Numbered from the stretch's first letter, positions 52,622 through 62,578 are shown. The stretch: DNA of 64,000 bases from Spirochaetia bacterium (GCA_029880265.1 JAOUOT010000006.1:1-64000); one strand, 5' to 3'. The notes: generated by a model not told the origin, from the sequence alone. Numbers and translations: made by a program.

Positions 52622-53455
52622 TTAAACAGCAACTTCAAATTCACGCAAAGCTTCATTTAAGCTTGTTTTTAAATCTGTTGATTCTTTACGTCGCCCTATA
52701 ATTAAGGCGCATGGCGTTTGAAACTCGCCTGCAGGAAACTTTTTAGGAACCGTTCCGGGAATAACAACTGAATTTTCAGGCACCAAGCCTTTTGTAATTA
52801 ACGGCTTATCGCCTGTTACGTCTATGATTTTTGTCGAAGCGGTTAATATGACCCCGCTTCCTAAAACGGCCGCCTTTTTGATGCGAACGCCCTCTACGAC
52901 AATACATCTTGAACCGAGAAAAGCGTTGTCTTCAATGATAACAGGATCGGCCTGCGGAGGCTCTAAGACGCCGCCAATGCCTACCCCCCCCGATAAATGC
53001 ACATTTTTACCTATTTGCGCGCAGCTGCCGACGGTTGCCCATGTATCGACCATGCTTCCCGTAGAAACGTATGCGCCAATATTAACATATGACGGCATTA
53101 AAATAGCGCCTGGTTCTATATAAGAACCGTACCTTGCCAAAGCGGGAGGCACCACTCTTACGCCTATCTTATCATATCCCTTTTTAACGGGTATTTTATC
53201 CCAGTATTCAATGTCGCCCGATTTTATAACATCCATTTTGGCAATTCTAAAATAAAGTAAAATTGCCTGTTTTACCCATATATTGACCCGCCAGTTTTCT
53301 TCGTCAACAGGAGTCGCTACTCGAATTTTTCCTTCGTCTAAAAGCGAAATACAATCTTTTACGGCTTTTTGAATCTCTGTCGATTTAATAACAGAGGGAT
53401 CTTCATTTATTTTTTGATAAGTTCCAGAAATTAAATTTTCGAGTTTCTCAGACAT
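52622..53455 (-). CDS. dapD: Tetrahydrodipicolinate N-succinyltransferase
   Basis: 277 residues. DapD transfers succinyl from succinyl-CoA to tetrahydrodipicolinate, which sets the pathway as the succinylase branch for DAP. The left-handed beta-helix shows hexapeptide repeats (PGAILMPSYVNIGAYVSTG, SCAQIGKNVHLSGGVGIGG, NAFLGSRCIVVEGVRIKK, AAVLGSGVILT). The conserved GVRVVPPALARYGSYIEPG and VDTWATVGSCAQIG mark DapD rather than DapH. Its ATG overlaps the nuoI stop by one base (TAATG), so it is translationally coupled to that gene despite unrelated function. Confidence 0.96.
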   Translation of the reverse strand: MSEKLENLISGTYQKINEDPSVIKSTEIQKAVKDCISLLDEGKIRVATPVDEENWRVNIWVKQAILLYFRIAKMDVIKSGDIEYWDKIPVKKGYDKIGVRVVPPALARYGSYIEPGAILMPSYVNIGAYVSTGSMVDTWATVGSCAQIGKNVHLSGGVGIGGVLEPPQADPVIIEDNAFLGSRCIVVEGVRIKKAAVLGSGVILTASTKIIDVTGDKPLITKGLVPENSVVIPGTVPKKFPAGEFQTPCALIIGRRKESTDLKTSLNEALREFEVAV

Positions 53456-53973
53456 TACATTCTTGTGCCAATTATAGGCCCGCCCTCTTTTTCAAGCAGT
53501 ATATCTTTTGTGATTAAAAAATCGTCGCGATCGTCTTCAGGCATGGGAATTCCTCCGTCTAGATAAATGGCCCCTTTAGGGCACGCCTCTTCGCACAGAC
53601 CGCAAAATATACATCTTAATGTATCAATATTAAACACTTTAGCGTATTTATCTTCGGGATAATTTTCTTTTTCATTTTCGGGAACTTTTGCGGCTTCTAT
53701 ATGAATACACTGGGCCGGACAAACCCACATGCAACAGAAACAAGAAGTGCATCTTTCGCGGCCCTTATTATCGCGTTTTAACGTATGACGCCCCCTGAAT
53801 CTTGAAGAAAGGGGCCTAATCTCTTCGGGATATTGTACCGTTACTTGTTTTCTTAAAATCGCGCATTTTAAGAAATATTTCATTGTAGTAAGCATTCCCG
53901 CAGAAATTGATATAAAATAAAATTTCTCGTACCATTTCCATTTATATTTTTGTTTTACTTTAACAACGCCCAT
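53455..53973 (-). CDS. nuoI: NADH-quinone oxidoreductase subunit I-like 2[4Fe-4S] protein
   Basis: 172 residues. Two ferredoxin-type clusters: [15 protein letters not shown] and [15 protein letters not shown], each with CxxCxxCxxxCP. An N-terminal segment [14 protein letters not shown] is the amphipathic part typical of NuoI, which relays electrons from the peripheral arm to quinone. The [20 protein letters not shown] stretch also fits NuoI. The first motif has an extra cysteine (CFCC), unusual but not disruptive. It lies directly after nuoG; nuoH, normally between them, is missing, so complex I genes are scattered. Confidence 0.9.
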   Translation of the reverse strand: MGVVKVKQKYKWKWYEKFYFISISAGMLTTMKYFLKCAILRKQVTVQYPEEIRPLSSRFRGRHTLKRDNKGRERCTSCFCCMWVCPAQCIHIEAAKVPENEKENYPEDKYAKVFNIDTLRCIFCGLCEEACPKGAIYLDGGIPMPEDDRDDFLITKDILLEKEGGPIIGTRM

Positions 53974-53995
53974 CTTATTCTCCGTGATTTTATTT

Positions 53996-55510
53996 TTAAG
54001 CTATAGCCGTTTGCCGCTCTACCGAATTAATAAAATACTCTAAAACTTCGGCCGTATTCCTTAAACCTTCAGGCGGCCTTACAGATATTTTTGTTTTTTT
54101 AATTTCGCCTTTTTTATCTGTAAATGAATTTTCTATTTCAGTCATAGCTTTTACAGGAAAAGACGCAAGCGCTTTTTTAGAAGCGTTATTATCATGGGTC
54201 GTTAAATTAATTATTTTACCCCATAAATTTTCATTTTCAAATATTTTATATAATATATTTTCAGATAATTCATTTTCGTCATTTATTCTGTAAGAATAAG
54301 GAGCCGAAAATTCGTTAAGCGAGAAAATGATATCGGCATTTTTTAGCGCCGCAATAAAATCTTTCTCGTTTGAAAACGGGCCCTCAATAACTTCTCGCGC
54401 TTTTTTACTGTTCGGTCTTTTGTCGCTGGTCATTAAAAAGTCAACTTCTTCGGCCCAGTTGCTTTCCCACATGTATTGCATGGTTTTATATTCCCATTTT
54501 ACGTTTTTACCCGTTTTAATCATCGATTGTATAATTTCTTTTATTTTCTCAAGGCTCTCATTTGATTCTGTCGTACCTCCGACAAAAACGATACTTTGCG
54601 CGTTTTGCCATGTATTTTTAATTTCAGAAAATACATCGGGCGATTTTTTATTTATGCCTTTATAAGCATATGAAAATAACCTTTCTTTTGTAAAATCTTC
54701 GGCGGAAAATCGCCCCTGATCGCATATAAAATAACCGTTATTATAAGGATCTTCAGGCGGCATATAACGGTACACTTCATTATTTTTCACGTCTACCGTT
54801 ATTTTACACAAACTGCTGCATCCGTGGCAAATACTTTGAGTTCTGTCATACCACCAGACTCTCGATTTATAAAGCATGTCTTTATTTAATAGCGCGCCTA
54901 CCGGGCATAAATCAGACAATGCCCCCTGATAGTTATGATCAATTAATTTTTTGCCCTCGTCTTTACCGTTTGAAATACAGCCAATCATGCTTTGGTTGCC
55001 TCGATGAATTCTTTCAAGACGCGGATCATTTAATATTTCTTTTTGAAATCTGACGCACCTCAGGCACATGATACATCGGTTATGATTTATCAATAAATTA
55101 TCACCGATTTCTTCTTCTGGCGTCGTTCTTTTATTTTCTTTATATCTGGTGGTAGAGGTACCCGATGAAAATGAGTAATCTTGAAGTTTGCACTCGCCCG
55201 CTTTATCGCACACGGGACAGTCAAGGGGATGGTTTATAAGCTGAAACTCCATAATGGCTTCTCTTGCTTTTATAATTTTTTCGCTTGTAACAATTATTTT
55301 CATGCCATCTTTAACGGCCGTACCGCACCCTATTTGCAGTTTCGGAACGCCTTCAATTTCAATCAGACAAAGACGGCACAAACCTGCGACTGATAATTTA
55401 GGATGATAGCAGAATGTGGGAATATGAATGCCGACTTCTTTTAAGGCGTCTACAAGATTTTTATTTTCATCAACCGAATATTCTTTGCCGTCTACCGTGA
55501 TTGTTACCAT
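53996..55510 (-). CDS. nuoG: NADH-quinone oxidoreductase subunit G-like, short form
   Basis: 504 residues. N-terminal 2Fe-2S domain ([21 protein letters not shown], ligands C34, C45, C48 and a later C), the 4Fe-4S His/Cys motif ([19 protein letters not shown]), and [18 protein letters not shown] molybdopterin-family 4Fe-4S segment follows ([24 protein letters not shown]). The rest of the large domain is strongly shortened: E. coli NuoG has 908 residues. The reduced C-terminal domain (about 260-500) is of low similarity. Electron transfer from NuoF to NuoI should still be possible. Neither nuoE nor nuoF is nearby. Confidence 0.9.
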   Translation of the reverse strand: MVTITVDGKEYSVDENKNLVDALKEVGIHIPTFCYHPKLSVAGLCRLCLIEIEGVPKLQIGCGTAVKDGMKIIVTSEKIIKAREAIMEFQLINHPLDCPVCDKAGECKLQDYSFSSGTSTTRYKENKRTTPEEEIGDNLLINHNRCIMCLRCVRFQKEILNDPRLERIHRGNQSMIGCISNGKDEGKKLIDHNYQGALSDLCPVGALLNKDMLYKSRVWWYDRTQSICHGCSSLCKITVDVKNNEVYRYMPPEDPYNNGYFICDQGRFSAEDFTKERLFSYAYKGINKKSPDVFSEIKNTWQNAQSIVFVGGTTESNESLEKIKEIIQSMIKTGKNVKWEYKTMQYMWESNWAEEVDFLMTSDKRPNSKKAREVIEGPFSNEKDFIAALKNADIIFSLNEFSAPYSYRINDENELSENILYKIFENENLWGKIINLTTHDNNASKKALASFPVKAMTEIENSFTDKKGEIKKTKISVRPPEGLRNTAEVLEYFINSVERQTAIA

Positions 55511-55629
55511 AATATCCTCTTTTAGGTTTTACTCGTTTATTGATTATTCCCTGTATTGTATAACTGTTTATACTGTAAAGTATTTTGTATAATTAATTTA
55601 ATTGCCCACAATGCGCATATGGCCTTAAA

Positions 55630-57108
55630 TTATGTATTTCTTCTTATTGATTCGGTAGATAGTACTCTTAGCCATTTTTTTAACTGACCAAAAATTAAAA
55701 ACTCCTGAATTACATGGTTCTGGGTGTTACGGGCATATATTTTTCTCTGCATAGGGTCGGCCAGAAGGTCGCTTATGGCCGAAGCAAGTAATTGTGTGTC
55801 TTCAGGATTATCAATAATAATTCCGTCAATATGATTTCTAATCTGGTGCCTTATGCCCCGCGCGTTGCTGCCGATTACGGGAATACCCTTCCACATTGCT
55901 TCGGTAACCGTTAAACCGAAACCTTCTTTAAGAGAATTTTGCACAACAATTGAAGAGCTTTTTTGCAGAGCGTTAACGACAAGAGCGTTTTCTTTTTCAG
56001 ACGTCATCGGCAATAGCAAAACAGCGATATCTTTTTGAAGTTCAGAGTTTTGCGAGCAATAAAAAGACGAGATTTCTTTTATAACTTCTAAAGCTTCGGG
56101 ATCATCCTGAATAGATATCGGATCAGGCCCGGCGAGTACAAGCCTCAATAACTCTAATCTTCTCTTTTGATTCTTAGATATTTTCTCTTGAATTACGCCC
56201 TGCGCTTTCAAATGAATAAAGGCTTTCATTAAAGGTAAAAATCCTTTTAATTTATCCCATCTTGACACCTGCAGCAGAATTGGCCTGAAAAGAACTCCGA
56301 TATTTTCAGGTTTGTAGCACGCGCCAAAACTTCCATCGGGCTGAAGTCTTTTTACAGATTCATTAAACGGAGCGGTTAAAACGTCTTTTTTAAGCCGAAC
56401 GATTTTCGCGTTGCTTAGTATTCCGGTTATTTTATGAAGATGCAACTCTCTGTTTTTATGCGAATAAGGGTCAATTGCCGGATATATTATTCTCGAATTT
56501 TTCTTAAAATATTCGGGGATGTAATCATAAAAAGAAAAAACGCCATAATCGTAAAAATCAGCATAGGGTTTTAAAAACTTCCAGCAGGCGTCTGTTTTTT
56601 TTGATTTTTCATCATTGCCTATATGGCACCTCCAAATTAAAGTAACGTCAATTTTTTGCTTCAGGAAAGCTCCCATTGCCATCGGCTGGGGGTCGTGTAT
56701 GACAACAATATCTTTGGGCCTTATATATTTCAACAAATACTGCACATTTTCTTTGCTTACGCTTTCGTAAAGATTTTTATCTATTGTTGAAAAATAACCT
56801 TTTCCCACGCCATGAATCAAGTTATGAATTCTTTTTGTTAAAATAAAAAATTCTTTTTTTTCGGTACTCATTACCAGCCAGTCTATCTTAAGACCAAGCT
56901 GGCGAAATAAACTAATCTGTCTTGGCAGCATTTCTGCCACCCCGCCGCCTCTCGCGGTAGAGTTTATCATCCATATTTTTCTGCCTTTCAATAAAGGCAT
57001 GAACATTGAAGCTTCTTTTCGAAGATCGCTGACCATTAAAGAACAAGATGGATGAAGTTCATAATCTTCAAGGCTGGGCCCTTTTTTTACGTTAATAAGT
57101 TCTATCAT
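55630..57108 (-). CDS. TreT-like trehalose glycosyltransferring synthase (GT4)
   Basis: 492 residues, a GT-B glycosyltransferase of family GT4. The N-terminal domain begins with IWMINSTARGGGVAEMLP, the hallmark of TreT-type and related trehalose/glucosylglycerate-type enzymes. The C-terminal domain has SRWDKLKGFLPLMKAF (R..K.KG) and the sugar-nucleotide E-x7-E region KEGFGLTVTEAMWKG. TreT makes trehalose from ADP- or UDP-glucose and glucose in one step. It is divergent from the OtsAB fusion gene, which supports trehalose as the product, but an exact substrate cannot be read. A 13-bp hairpin lies in its mRNA leader. Confidence 0.8.
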   Translation of the reverse strand: MIELINVKKGPSLEDYELHPSCSLMVSDLRKEASMFMPLLKGRKIWMINSTARGGGVAEMLPRQISLFRQLGLKIDWLVMSTEKKEFFILTKRIHNLIHGVGKGYFSTIDKNLYESVSKENVQYLLKYIRPKDIVVIHDPQPMAMGAFLKQKIDVTLIWRCHIGNDEKSKKTDACWKFLKPYADFYDYGVFSFYDYIPEYFKKNSRIIYPAIDPYSHKNRELHLHKITGILSNAKIVRLKKDVLTAPFNESVKRLQPDGSFGACYKPENIGVLFRPILLQVSRWDKLKGFLPLMKAFIHLKAQGVIQEKISKNQKRRLELLRLVLAGPDPISIQDDPEALEVIKEISSFYCSQNSELQKDIAVLLLPMTSEKENALVVNALQKSSSIVVQNSLKEGFGLTVTEAMWKGIPVIGSNARGIRHQIRNHIDGIIIDNPEDTQLLASAISDLLADPMQRKIYARNTQNHVIQEFLIFGQLKKWLRVLSTESIRRNT

Positions 57109-57114
57109 TGACTT

Positions 57115-57154
57115 TCTTCTTAAGAAAATTAATGTCTTTTATTTTCTTAAGGAA
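57115..57154 (-). promoter_or_regulatory. Hairpin in the glycosyltransferase leader
   Basis: Arms at about 57117-57129 and 57141-57154 pair over 13 bp, with one G-U pair and an 11-base loop. On the minus-strand mRNA it ends about 8 bases before the start codon, so the ribosome-binding region (AAGAAGAAAG) is partly in or next to the stem. It is AT-rich and would melt at modest temperature. A translation switch such as an RNA thermometer is possible; a bare structural role is equally possible. Confidence 0.45.
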
Positions 57155-57331
57155 TTAACAAAGTATCAATATTTAATATATCAATATTATTTTAACAAAC
57201 TTATAAACAATTACAATACGTATATAACAATTAATAAACAAGAGTTTTCAAAAGATGGCGGTCGGGAATGACATCTTTTTAAATATTTTTATCAAGAATC
57301 GTATAATCGCATTTTTCATAAAAAAGATACA

Positions 57332-57446
57332 TTTTATTTTGATATAATTTTTTCCTGTATTCTTGGTTTCATTATAAAATAATACGCTAAATTTGCATAA
57401 GGAAGCCATATCTCGACCGGGCTCGATGCAAGTGAAAACAAGAAGA
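57332..57446. repeat. Dispersed intergenic element, copy 2
   Basis: Matches 3627-3740. The core 57403-57444 has GACCGGGCTCGATGC and differs from copy 1 at four positions. After the core the two diverge, although AATTCGATA reappears in both (57460 and 3781), as if about 45 bases had been inserted or deleted between. It lies 224 bases upstream of the otsAB start. The frame of the 52-residue ORF in copy 1 is open here but has no ATG. Confidence 0.7.
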
Positions 57447-57669
57447 AAAACTATTCTTAATTCGATAATTCCTTATTTAATATTGACATCTTCTTTATAA
57501 GGTAACGGTTTTTGATTAATTAGATTTCTATACCAACCACCATTTTTCAAAAGACAAATCAAGACATAGTATTTTATATGGGCATAAAATGCGCCTTGAC
57601 CTTAGAACATTATTAAAACCTCTGACACAAACGCATGTATTTTTTTTACTTTATAAATAATGATAGACA

Positions 57670-59844
57670 ATGAACAGAAATATAATTCTTGTAAGTAATC
57701 GTTTACCCGTAAGCTTCGACTTTAAAAAAGAAAAATTAAAACCGAGTTCTGGCGGTCTGGTTTCTGCTTTAAGCGGCATAAAAGAAGAAACCATCTGGGC
57801 GGGAACTTTTCCATTTGAACAGAAAAATGTCAGTCTTGATAAAAATCTTATTCCCGTTTTTATTGAAGATGAACTTTACAATAAATATTATAATAATTTT
57901 TGCAATGAAGTATTATGGCCCCTGTTTCACTATGAAACAACTCATATAAAATGCAGCCGCGAAGATTGGGAGGCTTATAAAAAAGTAAACCGGATTTTTG
58001 CCGAAAAGATACTTGAAAAAGCCGATTCTTCAGATTTAATATGGATACATGATTTTCATTTATTTTTGCTTCCCAAATACATAAGGGAACTCAATAAAGA
58101 TATCAAGACCGGATTCTTTTTGCATATTCCGTTCCCGAGCGCTGAAATTTTCAGAGAGCTGCCGTATCGCGAAGAAATACTAGACGGCGTATTAAACGCC
58201 GATCTTATCGGTTTTCACGATTATACTTACCTACGTCATTTTATCGAGACTTTGCATTATCTGCTAAGCATAGAATCTGATATACTATCTGTAGAATATG
58301 AAAACAGAAAAGTTCAATTAGGAGTTTTTCCCGTAAGTATAGACACTCAAAAGTTTATCTCTAAATCCCAGACTTCTGAAGTAAAAAATCTCGTAAAACA
58401 AATAAAAAAAGAAGCCGCGGGCAAGAAACTGATTTTAGGCGTAGACAGACTTGATTACATTAAGGGCGTCGATCTTAAGCTTGATATCTTTCAAAAAACG
58501 CTCGAGATGTATCCTGAACTGCGCGGGAAAATTTCTCTGCTTCAAATTGCAATTCCCACCCGAAGCGATGTAGACGAATATATTTCTCTAAAAAATAATA
58601 TTGACCGAAAAATCGGCGAGATTAACGGAAATTATGGCACGACAAATTATGTTCCCGTGAAATACATCTATAACTCTGTCGATTTTAATACTCTGGTTTC
58701 TTTGTACGGCGCCTCTGATGTATTGCTAATTTCAAGCAAACGCGACGGAATGAATCTGGTTGCTTTAGAATATATTGTAAGCCAGACAAAAGATAACCCG
58801 GGAGTTGTTTTGCTGAGCGAATTTACCGGGGCCGCTTCTAACCTTAGTCATATTATCTCGATAAACCCCTGGAACACGGAAAATTCGGCATCTAAACTGT
58901 ATGATGCCCTAGATTTGAAACCTGAAGAGAAGTGGGACATGTTAAAACCCATGATTTCATATCTAGAAAAATATACCGCCACAAAATGGGCCCAGACTTT
59001 TTTAACTGAACTGGAAAATTGCCCCGTAAGTTCACCGAAAAAAATATCAACTATTCAGAAAGAACAAAATCAATACAAGTTTCCTGAAAATCTAGTCGAA
59101 AGCCTTAAGAACAAGAAAATAATTATTTTCTTAGATTATGACGGCACAATTGTTGCCATTAAAGACAACCCTGAAGATGCCGTATTAGAAAGCGTTGAAA
59201 AAAAACTCTTAAAAAGAGCCGCTTCTCTTAAAAATACCACTCTCATTATAATAAGCGGAAGAAGCCAGAATTTTTTAAGTAATCAATTAAAAGAATTTAA
59301 TATTTCTTATGCTTTAGAACATGGGGCCTATTTTTTTGATCATCTAACTAAAGAATATATTTCTCTTGTTACATCGAAACAAAAATCATGGTACCCCATT
59401 GTAAAAAAAATTATGCAAGATTATTCTTTGCATGTACCCGGCAGTTTTGTTGAAGAAAAAAAACATTCTATTTGCTGGCACTACAGAAAATCGCCGCGTC
59501 TTTTTGCGAAATTTCAGGCCAGAAAACTGCATGACGAACTTGAAAGAGGCTTATCAAATATGCCCGTATCAATAATTCAGGGAAAAAAGATTATTGAGGC
59601 CAAGGCCCTTGAAGCAAACAAAGGGATATTCACGAAATGGCTCATAGAAAGAGAATTTAATAACGACAGCGTACTGCTCGCGTTCGGTGACGACAAAACC
59701 GATGAAGAAATGTTTGAAACGGCAAAAGAATACGGCTACTGTTTTAAGGTAGGCAAAGGAGATTCAATCGCTCATTTTCGGCTTCAATCTTATAAAGATG
59801 TTCTGCCATTCATAATTGAGTTGACTGAAAAAATAAAAAGATGA
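57670..59844 (+). CDS. Bifunctional trehalose-6-phosphate synthase/phosphatase
   Basis: 724 residues, an OtsA-OtsB fusion. Residues 1-~460 are the GT20 synthase: SNRLPVSF, SSGGLVSAL, WIHDFHLF, GFFLHIPFPS, GVDRLDYIKG and KRDGMNLV. Residues ~480-724 are a HAD-type phosphatase with DYDGT (catalytic D489, D491), ISGRS, and GDDKTDEEMF. The fused protein makes trehalose-6-phosphate from UDP-glucose and glucose-6-phosphate and then trehalose. Both halves have all key residues. With the TreT-like gene it gives two trehalose routes. No clear ribosome site; pyrB follows 9 bases later. Confidence 0.95.
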   Translation: MNRNIILVSNRLPVSFDFKKEKLKPSSGGLVSALSGIKEETIWAGTFPFEQKNVSLDKNLIPVFIEDELYNKYYNNFCNEVLWPLFHYETTHIKCSREDWEAYKKVNRIFAEKILEKADSSDLIWIHDFHLFLLPKYIRELNKDIKTGFFLHIPFPSAEIFRELPYREEILDGVLNADLIGFHDYTYLRHFIETLHYLLSIESDILSVEYENRKVQLGVFPVSIDTQKFISKSQTSEVKNLVKQIKKEAAGKKLILGVDRLDYIKGVDLKLDIFQKTLEMYPELRGKISLLQIAIPTRSDVDEYISLKNNIDRKIGEINGNYGTTNYVPVKYIYNSVDFNTLVSLYGASDVLLISSKRDGMNLVALEYIVSQTKDNPGVVLLSEFTGAASNLSHIISINPWNTENSASKLYDALDLKPEEKWDMLKPMISYLEKYTATKWAQTFLTELENCPVSSPKKISTIQKEQNQYKFPENLVESLKNKKIIIFLDYDGTIVAIKDNPEDAVLESVEKKLLKRAASLKNTTLIIISGRSQNFLSNQLKEFNISYALEHGAYFFDHLTKEYISLVTSKQKSWYPIVKKIMQDYSLHVPGSFVEEKKHSICWHYRKSPRLFAKFQARKLHDELERGLSNMPVSIIQGKKIIEAKALEANKGIFTKWLIEREFNNDSVLLAFGDDKTDEEMFETAKEYGYCFKVGKGDSIAHFRLQSYKDVLPFIIELTEKIKR

Positions 59845-59853
59845 TTATGGTCA

Positions 59854-60789
59854 ATGCATAAAAGATTTTCTAATTCAATTTTATCGGCCAAACAATTTAA
59901 CAAAAATAATTTACTTGAAATTCTTGACGTTTCTGAAAAAATAGAGAGAACTCTTAAGAAACAAAAAGAGATTCCTCTTCTAAAAGAGTACATTCTAGCC
60001 ACCTTATTTTTTGAGCCTTCTACCAGAACCCGCCTTTCTTTTGAGGCCGCTATGCACAGACTTGGGGGTAAAGTTATAACGTCTGTGGGCATGCAGTTTT
60101 CATCTTTGGCAAAAGGAGAAACCCTTTTTGATACGCTAAAAATGGTTGAGGCATACGCCGACATTTGCGCCATACGACATCCTGTTGAGGGGGCCTCTGT
60201 TCTTGCCGCTGAAAACATATCAATTCCTGTAATTAACGCCGGAGACGGGGCCGGAGAGCACCCCACCCAGGCATTACTTGATTTATACACCATAAATAAG
60301 CACAAATCTCTTATTGAAAAAAAATTAAAAATCGCTTTTATAGGAGACATACGCTACGGCAGAACCATCCACTCTTTGATTCACCTTCTAAAACATTTTG
60401 AATGCGAACTTACTTTTATAAGCCCTTCAGAAATATCGCTTCCCGAGAAATACAAAAATGAACTCAATTCTCATAGTATATCTTTTCTTGAAAATGAAAA
60501 CTTAAACAAAGCAAAAGGCGCGGATGTTCTTTATGTTACGCGTATTCAAGAAGAAAGATTTACCGACCGAAAAATATACGAAAAATTCAAAGACGCTTAT
60601 ATTATCGATAAAGATTTTGTTTTTAAAAGCTGCCCCAAAGCGATTGTCATGCATCCCCTGCCCCGCTTAAATGAAGTTTCAACGAACTTAGACGATACGC
60701 CAAACGCCGTTTATTTTGATCAGGCTAAAAACGGCTTATATACAAGAATGGCTTTAATATTAAAATTATTAAATATTAATATTGAATAG
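59854..60789 (+). CDS. pyrB: Aspartate carbamoyltransferase, catalytic chain
   Basis: 311 residues. PyrB condenses carbamoyl phosphate and aspartate in pyrimidine synthesis. The carbamoyl-phosphate loop is STRTR (56-60) in FFEPSTRTRLSFEAA; the 80s loop gives SSLAKGE; HPTQALLD is the conserved region; and DVLYVTRIQEERF plus HPLPR bind aspartate. Length matches the catalytic chain; a regulatory pyrI is not present. It is tightly behind otsAB, probably co-transcribed, although the pathways are unrelated. Confidence 0.96.
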   Translation: MHKRFSNSILSAKQFNKNNLLEILDVSEKIERTLKKQKEIPLLKEYILATLFFEPSTRTRLSFEAAMHRLGGKVITSVGMQFSSLAKGETLFDTLKMVEAYADICAIRHPVEGASVLAAENISIPVINAGDGAGEHPTQALLDLYTINKHKSLIEKKLKIAFIGDIRYGRTIHSLIHLLKHFECELTFISPSEISLPEKYKNELNSHSISFLENENLNKAKGADVLYVTRIQEERFTDRKIYEKFKDAYIIDKDFVFKSCPKAIVMHPLPRLNEVSTNLDDTPNAVYFDQAKNGLYTRMALILKLLNINIE

Positions 60790-60961
60790 AAATCGTACTT
60801 TAATTTATTTCAAATTCTGTTTTTTTAAACAATTATCAATAAAATAGGCTAATTATTGGACGATATTATTTTTTATAATTAATATGTTACAAAAGATATA
60901 TTTATATCGAATTTCTTTTATTCTACAATAATACTTTTAGAGCTGATATATGTAATATATA

Positions 60962-62578
60962 ATGAATAGACTCAGTCAAGATAGTTTATATTTGTTGAAC
61001 CAGATTTACAGGCTTTCTTATAAAGATCTATCTTTAAATGATCTGCTAAAATATCAGTTAAAAATGATTGTTTCGGTCTCATTTTTTTCAGACATCGAAA
61101 AAGCTTCCATTTTTTTGACTGAAAATAAAGAAAGTCATCTTGCCCTTGGCTCTCATTATAATCTTCAAGATAATAAACAATTTGAATGCGCGATAATCCC
61201 GCTTGGAACATGTCATCGCGATAAATTGGTAATTCAAAATAAATTAAATGAACCCGATTACTGCGATAAAAATACCCTTGGCATTAAAATAGAATGCGCA
61301 AATTCTTGCTCTCATTATTGCATACCGATATTTTCGAAAAAAAGCCTATTGGGCATCTTAAATTTTATTCGCAATACCCAATCTAAAAAAAGCAAACAAG
61401 AAATATTATTTTTAAAAACTCTGTCAAAAACATTGGGCCATATCATTGAACAAAAACTTGAAATAAAAAATATTAATAATATAAATAACCGTTTTGAAGA
61501 AACATTAAAAATAAAAGATAAATTTATCGCTCTTGTGGCCCATGATTTAAAAAACCCCCTAAACGGCATTAAGGGATACTTTCAGCTTATTCAATATGAA
61601 GAAAATATATCCGAAACCATAAAGAATATAACAGAAGACGCTGTTTCTGCCTGCGAAGAAATGCAGTTTCTCATAAAAGAAATTCTAAATTTATGCCGAA
61701 TTAAAAAAGGAAAAATTACTCCAAGATATTCATATTTTAATATTTATCCCGTCATTAATCAAATAATAAAAAATCACGCGACAGACGCCCATAGAAAAAA
61801 GATCAACATAAAAAATACGGTACCCGAATTCTTTTTTATTTATTTTGACAAATTACTATTTACTGAAATTCTGAACAATTTAATTTCTAATTCTATAAAA
61901 TTTTGTAATGAAAGCGGTGTCATACGGTTCTTTCTTCCCGATAAAGACCGGCCTGCGATTGCAATATCTGATACTGGCGTTGGTATTGAAGAAAAAAGAA
62001 TGGAAACCATATTTAAATACGATGAAAATTCTTCAACATTGGGCACAATGGGAGAAAAAGGAACCGGCTTTGGCCTTCCTCTGGTGAAAGAAATTGTTCA
62101 GGCTCATAACGCCGATATTTCGGTAAGTTCAAATCAAAATCAGGGTACCGTTTTTTCAATAAATTATCAGAATATAACGCCTAGAATATTGGTTATAAAT
62201 GAAAATATTGAAAATCTTACGTCTATTAAAAGCGCAATCTCAAAATTAAAAGCCGATTATATCGAAGCCTCTGATATTCAAACAGCTGAGCAATTATTGG
62301 TTAATAAAAAACCCCATGTCATATTACTGGATTTATTAATGTCAAATCAAGCCGGATTAGAAGTTTTAGAATTTATAAAATCTAAAACTGAACAGTACGA
62401 TATACCGGTTATCGCAATCATGGCAGATAATCAAATTGAAACCCGAGATATCGTTTTACATCATTCTCTTGACGATTTTGTTCCAAACCCTTTAGATATG
62501 TATGATATTATTCATAAAATAGAAAAATCTTTAAGTAACGCATATCAGGAAGGCGAGCTTTTTAATGATTGGAGCTAA
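60962..62578 (+). CDS. Hybrid sensor histidine kinase with GAF and receiver domains
   Basis: 538 residues, no membrane helix, so cytoplasmic. N-terminal GAF-like sensor (about 25-165) with several cysteines (C77, C85, C106, C117, C121) that could bind a metal or cluster. HisKA with H194 in VAHDLKNPLNGIKGYF. HATPase with N-box NNLISNSIKFC, DTGVGIEE and GTGFGLPLV. C-terminal receiver (about 408-530) with D457 in HVILLDLLMSNQAG. A cysteine-rich GAF fits redox or gas sensing. The partner regulator is unknown; hemerythrin and cheB genes lie downstream on the other strand. Confidence 0.9.
   Translation: MNRLSQDSLYLLNQIYRLSYKDLSLNDLLKYQLKMIVSVSFFSDIEKASIFLTENKESHLALGSHYNLQDNKQFECAIIPLGTCHRDKLVIQNKLNEPDYCDKNTLGIKIECANSCSHYCIPIFSKKSLLGILNFIRNTQSKKSKQEILFLKTLSKTLGHIIEQKLEIKNINNINNRFEETLKIKDKFIALVAHDLKNPLNGIKGYFQLIQYEENISETIKNITEDAVSACEEMQFLIKEILNLCRIKKGKITPRYSYFNIYPVINQIIKNHATDAHRKKINIKNTVPEFFFIYFDKLLFTEILNNLISNSIKFCNESGVIRFFLPDKDRPAIAISDTGVGIEEKRMETIFKYDENSSTLGTMGEKGTGFGLPLVKEIVQAHNADISVSSNQNQGTVFSINYQNITPRILVINENIENLTSIKSAISKLKADYIEASDIQTAEQLLVNKKPHVILLDLLMSNQAGLEVLEFIKSKTEQYDIPVIAIMADNQIETRDIVLHHSLDDFVPNPLDMYDIIHKIEKSLSNAYQEGELFNDWS

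Larger units (their letters stand above)
57109..57669. other. 561-bp divergent intergenic region between the trehalose genes
   Basis: No gene of any length is supported here. From left to right it holds the hairpin at 57115-57154 (leader of the glycosyltransferase), an AT-rich stretch with no strong motif, copy 2 of the repeated element at 57332-57446, and then more AT-rich DNA to the otsAB ATG. TTGACA at 57482 and TTGACC at 57593 lack good -10 partners at 16-18 bases. No Shine-Dalgarno is obvious before the otsAB ATG. The size suggests regulated divergent promoters. Confidence 0.6.

Noticed and set aside
7188-57645. Shared 13-mer TGACACAAACGCA (inverted) after polB and before otsAB
   Set aside because: One shared 13-mer on either strand is expected many times by chance in a window of this size, and the flanks do not align.
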